DNA of 64,000 bases from Tyto alba (taxonomy: Eukaryota > Chordata > Aves > Strigiformes > Tytonidae). Shown here in pieces: positions 61,006 through 64,000 of this stretch. The translations under genes and the position numbers were made by a program. The notes under the pieces are model-generated. The model was not told the origin of the DNA. It saw only the letters and a program-made list of their open reading frames with translations, and made no database searches. The DNA lies in the NCBI RefSeq assembly GCF_018691265.1, contig NW_024881303.1, positions 11,525,777 through 11,589,776 on the forward strand, given 5' to 3'. Position 1 is the stretch's first letter. Each line of letters begins with the position of its first letter.

Positions 61006-64000
61006 GCATTAATATAGGCTGTTACTGGCATGCGTGGGAATGGTGCTGGTCTAAGGGAGAACAATAAACTCAGAGATAGTTACTAATAGCCGCAGGTTCT
61101 CTTCTGTTGTAGTTGTTCTGTAGTTTTCCTGTTGTCGTTTTATGATGCAGTCAGAACATGTCTGAAACACCCAATATAAAAAGCAAACTGTGTTTCTATT
61201 CAAAGGCCTCTGGACAAGTTCAAGTTTGGACAAAATGGGGAAAAAAACCTGTTTGCTAAGGTATGAAACATCTTACCGCTGTCCTTAGTTCATCATGCAT
61301 CTTTGAAAAGACAAAAATCAACGTAAGGCAAATAAAAAGAGCAATTTGTCTTTATACAGAGCAAATCTCCAGCTCTTGTTGGATTGATAGGTGTGGTGAG
61401 TCACCAGCACACTGCCAGGGCTGTCAAGTCGTCACTTAAGCTGGCTGCAGTACAAAGCTGAGTCCTTCCACAGGGTCACCGCTCCCCTCTCTGTGTTCAT
61501 AAGCGCTGCAAAAAAAAGGCTACAGCCTTTTCACTTCTTGTTCCAAACGCACAGTGAAATCTGTTATTTCTTTATCAGTCTCACATCCTTCTGAGCAATG
61601 GGAGTGATTGTTATCTGATACATGTAAATGCTAACATAACTCTCATTTTGACAATAAGTGGTTTAACACTTAAGGTACAAAAAACAGCAACTGTAGTGTA
61701 ATAAGGACAAAAACTGGACAGAATCCAGGCAGCCCACAGGGCCTTGCCACACTGCTACTGTCATCTGTGACACTGCTAAAACTAGACCTGGGACTTTTCA
61801 AAGACTGGGAACTAGCAGGAGAACTTGAACTATAGTCTGGTTGCCACAGATACTTCTGTCAACCAGTGGAGCTGCTCAGTCATGCAGTGACCCTCTCCCC
61901 AGCCTACACGTGTGCACTCCAGAAACAAAAAGCAGCAACAGGTCCCTTAGAAGAGTATGTGCCAACGTGCTGCAGGCTGGCAAAACACATCAGTCATTCA
62001 CTCTGATAAGATGATAGCACAACAAAGGCAAGGCTGATGCAACACGTTTGTAAACACAAAGCCATGCTGGCTGTGTTGAAGTATTGCCACATTTTAAACT
62101 TACACACAAATAGCAGAACTACTGCCTGTGCAGCTTATTGCTGTGGGAGATTACAGTTAAATCACCCCTTGCAAAATATTGGGAGCTCTGTGTGAATAGC
62201 AACACAGTAGAAGCCACTTGAAATGCATGCAACAACTTGCATGTGTCCTAGAGTGCCGGGAGGAGCCCTACATCTCCTCAGTTACCCTCAGCTGGAAAAT
62301 GATTATCTGGCTGTGTATATGCAAGGGGCAGAGAGAGGCTTTTGCCAGAGAAGGGAAAGCAGGGCACTACCATTTCCAAAGGTGCCCAGTTAGTTTGCGT
62401 ATGGTGCTGTCAGATTGCTGTGCTCGTTTCCAGCCTGATTATTAACACTGCTAATGGGGAAAGGCCTTGGAGGGCACGGACTGCACAGCAGCATGCCTGG
62501 TGCATACGGAGCTGAAATTCCTGACCATATTCCCAACAAACACAGACCTATCTATTATATTAACTGATTTTACATCAGTGACTCAGATATCACATCCATA
62601 ACATAAGCACCGTGGAGGGGTACATTTTTGAAGCTTTCAAACCTGCATTTACAATTTACACACCTGAAAAGGGATCTTTAGCCCCTGTGATAAACCAGTC
62701 AGTGTGTTGTCAGTACATCTGGAAGTCCTTCCTGACAGAGTTAATCAGAATAGCTTCCCTAGTTTCTGATCTTAAGAAAAAGTAAATGAGATGTGTCGTT
62801 GAATTTTAATGCTTCGATGCTATTTCAGAGCTTGGTCTGTGTTGGGTCAGCTGTCTATCAAGAACAACCCCATAATAGAACTTCAACATTCAAACTAGTG
62901 AAGGGAATTTTTCCAAAGTCACAGGACCTTTGAAGAGAGTTCCAGAACACTCTGAGAATATACCAGACCTTAACTTGCTGATTCACTGCATTTTGTTTTT
63001 TCCAAACAGTAAATTAATAAGTTCTGAACTTGTAAACCAAGAAAAATAGTTGGTTTCCACATTCAACACTTCCCTCAGCAGCCTACTGGATATTTTATAG
63101 AGAAGTCCCATGCAAATGGTAGCTGTCATGCTGGAGCTCTTTAGACTATGGATATGTGGTGCACAGGCATTATTTCAGTAGTTTCCTAAAAAACAGTCGT
63201 AATAAATCCTAGCAGTGTGAAGTTCTATCTTTTGAACTTGGATTTAGTAATTATCATGGCTTAATGTCTATACCCGACAGCGTAATGAAAGTATGGCACA
63301 AAACTGTGCAGTTCTCAAATGCATTTCAAATACAGGCACAGCTCAGTGAACTTCAGGCAGAAGAAATTCTGACCTAGTATATATAAAGATGACTAGTAAA
63401 TGTTTCTGCTGTGCATATCGCCACCACTGGTCCAATTCTAAACATAACCTCACAGGCCTCAACACAGCTTAGTGTTTGTGTCCTAGATTTGAACTTCATT
63501 CCCAGTTTTTCTACCAGGAGGCTTTCTTTTACCAGCACTTCTCTTCTTATGCGGTATCCTCTCCTGGCAGGGGCCATTTTTCATTGCACAACACCTAATG
63601 GAAAATTGCATTTAGAACCAGAATATTAGTAAAGAAGACCTGGAAGAAAAGGCAGAGATACTTTAGATATCAAAGAGCAAATCAGAGACCAAGCATCCAA
63701 AGAGATCCAGAGACCCAGATCCAAAGAGGCAACAGCAAGAGGAATAGACAATGCCCTACAGACCAGTAAGAACTGGGGAAAAGAGTAAATGGGAAAACCT
63801 TGTGTTTCCAAAAGTGCTTTATAAAATTGGTACATCAAAGCTATACATAGAGGTTTTGCAAATTATTTTGTTGATAGGAGACTGAGCAGAAATGTGACCA
63901 AGGATATAAGCAGTGGGGAGCAGCACATGGCCACCCTCATTCTTCTCCACCCCTTTGTGCCTGCACGGAATGCACAGCTTGTGCAAAGAGGCGCACAGTC
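61006..64000. other. Unannotated sequence to window end
   Basis: No gene or repeat family was recognised. A palindromic AP-1-type site GGTGAGTCACC lies at 61395-61405, about 400 bases from the CpG-rich patch. A near-perfect palindrome AAAAGGCT-AC-AGCCTTTT lies at 61514-61531. Confidence 0.5.
61395..61405. promoter_or_regulatory. AP-1 consensus TGAGTCA in a palindrome
   Basis: TGAGTCA (61397-61403) is the exact AP-1 (Fos/Jun) site and is extended to GGTGAGTCACC. Its closeness to the CpG-rich patch makes a regulatory role slightly more plausible. Chance occurrence cannot be excluded. Confidence 0.25.

Overview
This window looks like noncoding euchromatic DNA from a bird (intergenic or deep-intronic), not bacterial or plasmid sequence. 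The evidence is the repeat content. There are CR1 LINE retrotransposons with avian-type 3' ends on both strands, and three ~1.0-1.07 kb endogenous-retrovirus LTRs of one family. Each LTR is flanked by an exact 5-bp target-site duplication, as expected for ERVL-like elements. The rest is AT-rich, CpG-poor sequence with A-rich simple repeats. The LTR ends resemble LTRs that I recall as abundant in songbird and other neoavian genomes; the species and locus cannot be named from the sequence. No intact cellular protein-coding gene, tRNA, rRNA or CRISPR array was recognised. Almost all open frames are short chance frames or pieces of repeats.

Layout. 1-0.76 kb: nothing recognised. 0.76-2.65 kb: a CR1 reverse-transcriptase relic on the + strand, with three frame changes, one internal stop and a damaged catalytic motif. 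2.9-3.1 kb: a GC/CpG-richer patch with a poly(A) signal. 3.1-40 kb: AT-rich unique sequence with poly(A) and (CAAA)-type simple repeats, an L3-like CR1 3' end (12.5 kb), a decayed CR1 3' end (16 kb), a CR1 endonuclease-domain relic on the minus strand (18.85-19.4 kb) and a 54-bp direct repeat (24.7/25.4 kb). 40.03-41.04 kb: solo LTR, minus. 46.76-47.82 kb: solo LTR, minus. 55.74-56.81 kb: solo LTR, plus, nested inside a minus-strand CR1 (55.71-57.69 kb). 60.74-61.01 kb: a short CpG-island-like patch outside any recognised repeat, the best candidate for a cellular promoter or first exon. Several exact short inverted repeats lie in the unique DNA.

There is no operon or pathway here. The functional candidates are regulatory: (i) the three LTRs, which keep a TATA box and a putative splice donor at the same place, so they could act as alternative promoters; (ii) the CpG-rich patch at 60.8 kb; and (iii) unique AT-rich segments with homeodomain, POU or nuclear-receptor-type sites. 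None can be confirmed without comparative or expression data, and I did not find a convincing undescribed system.
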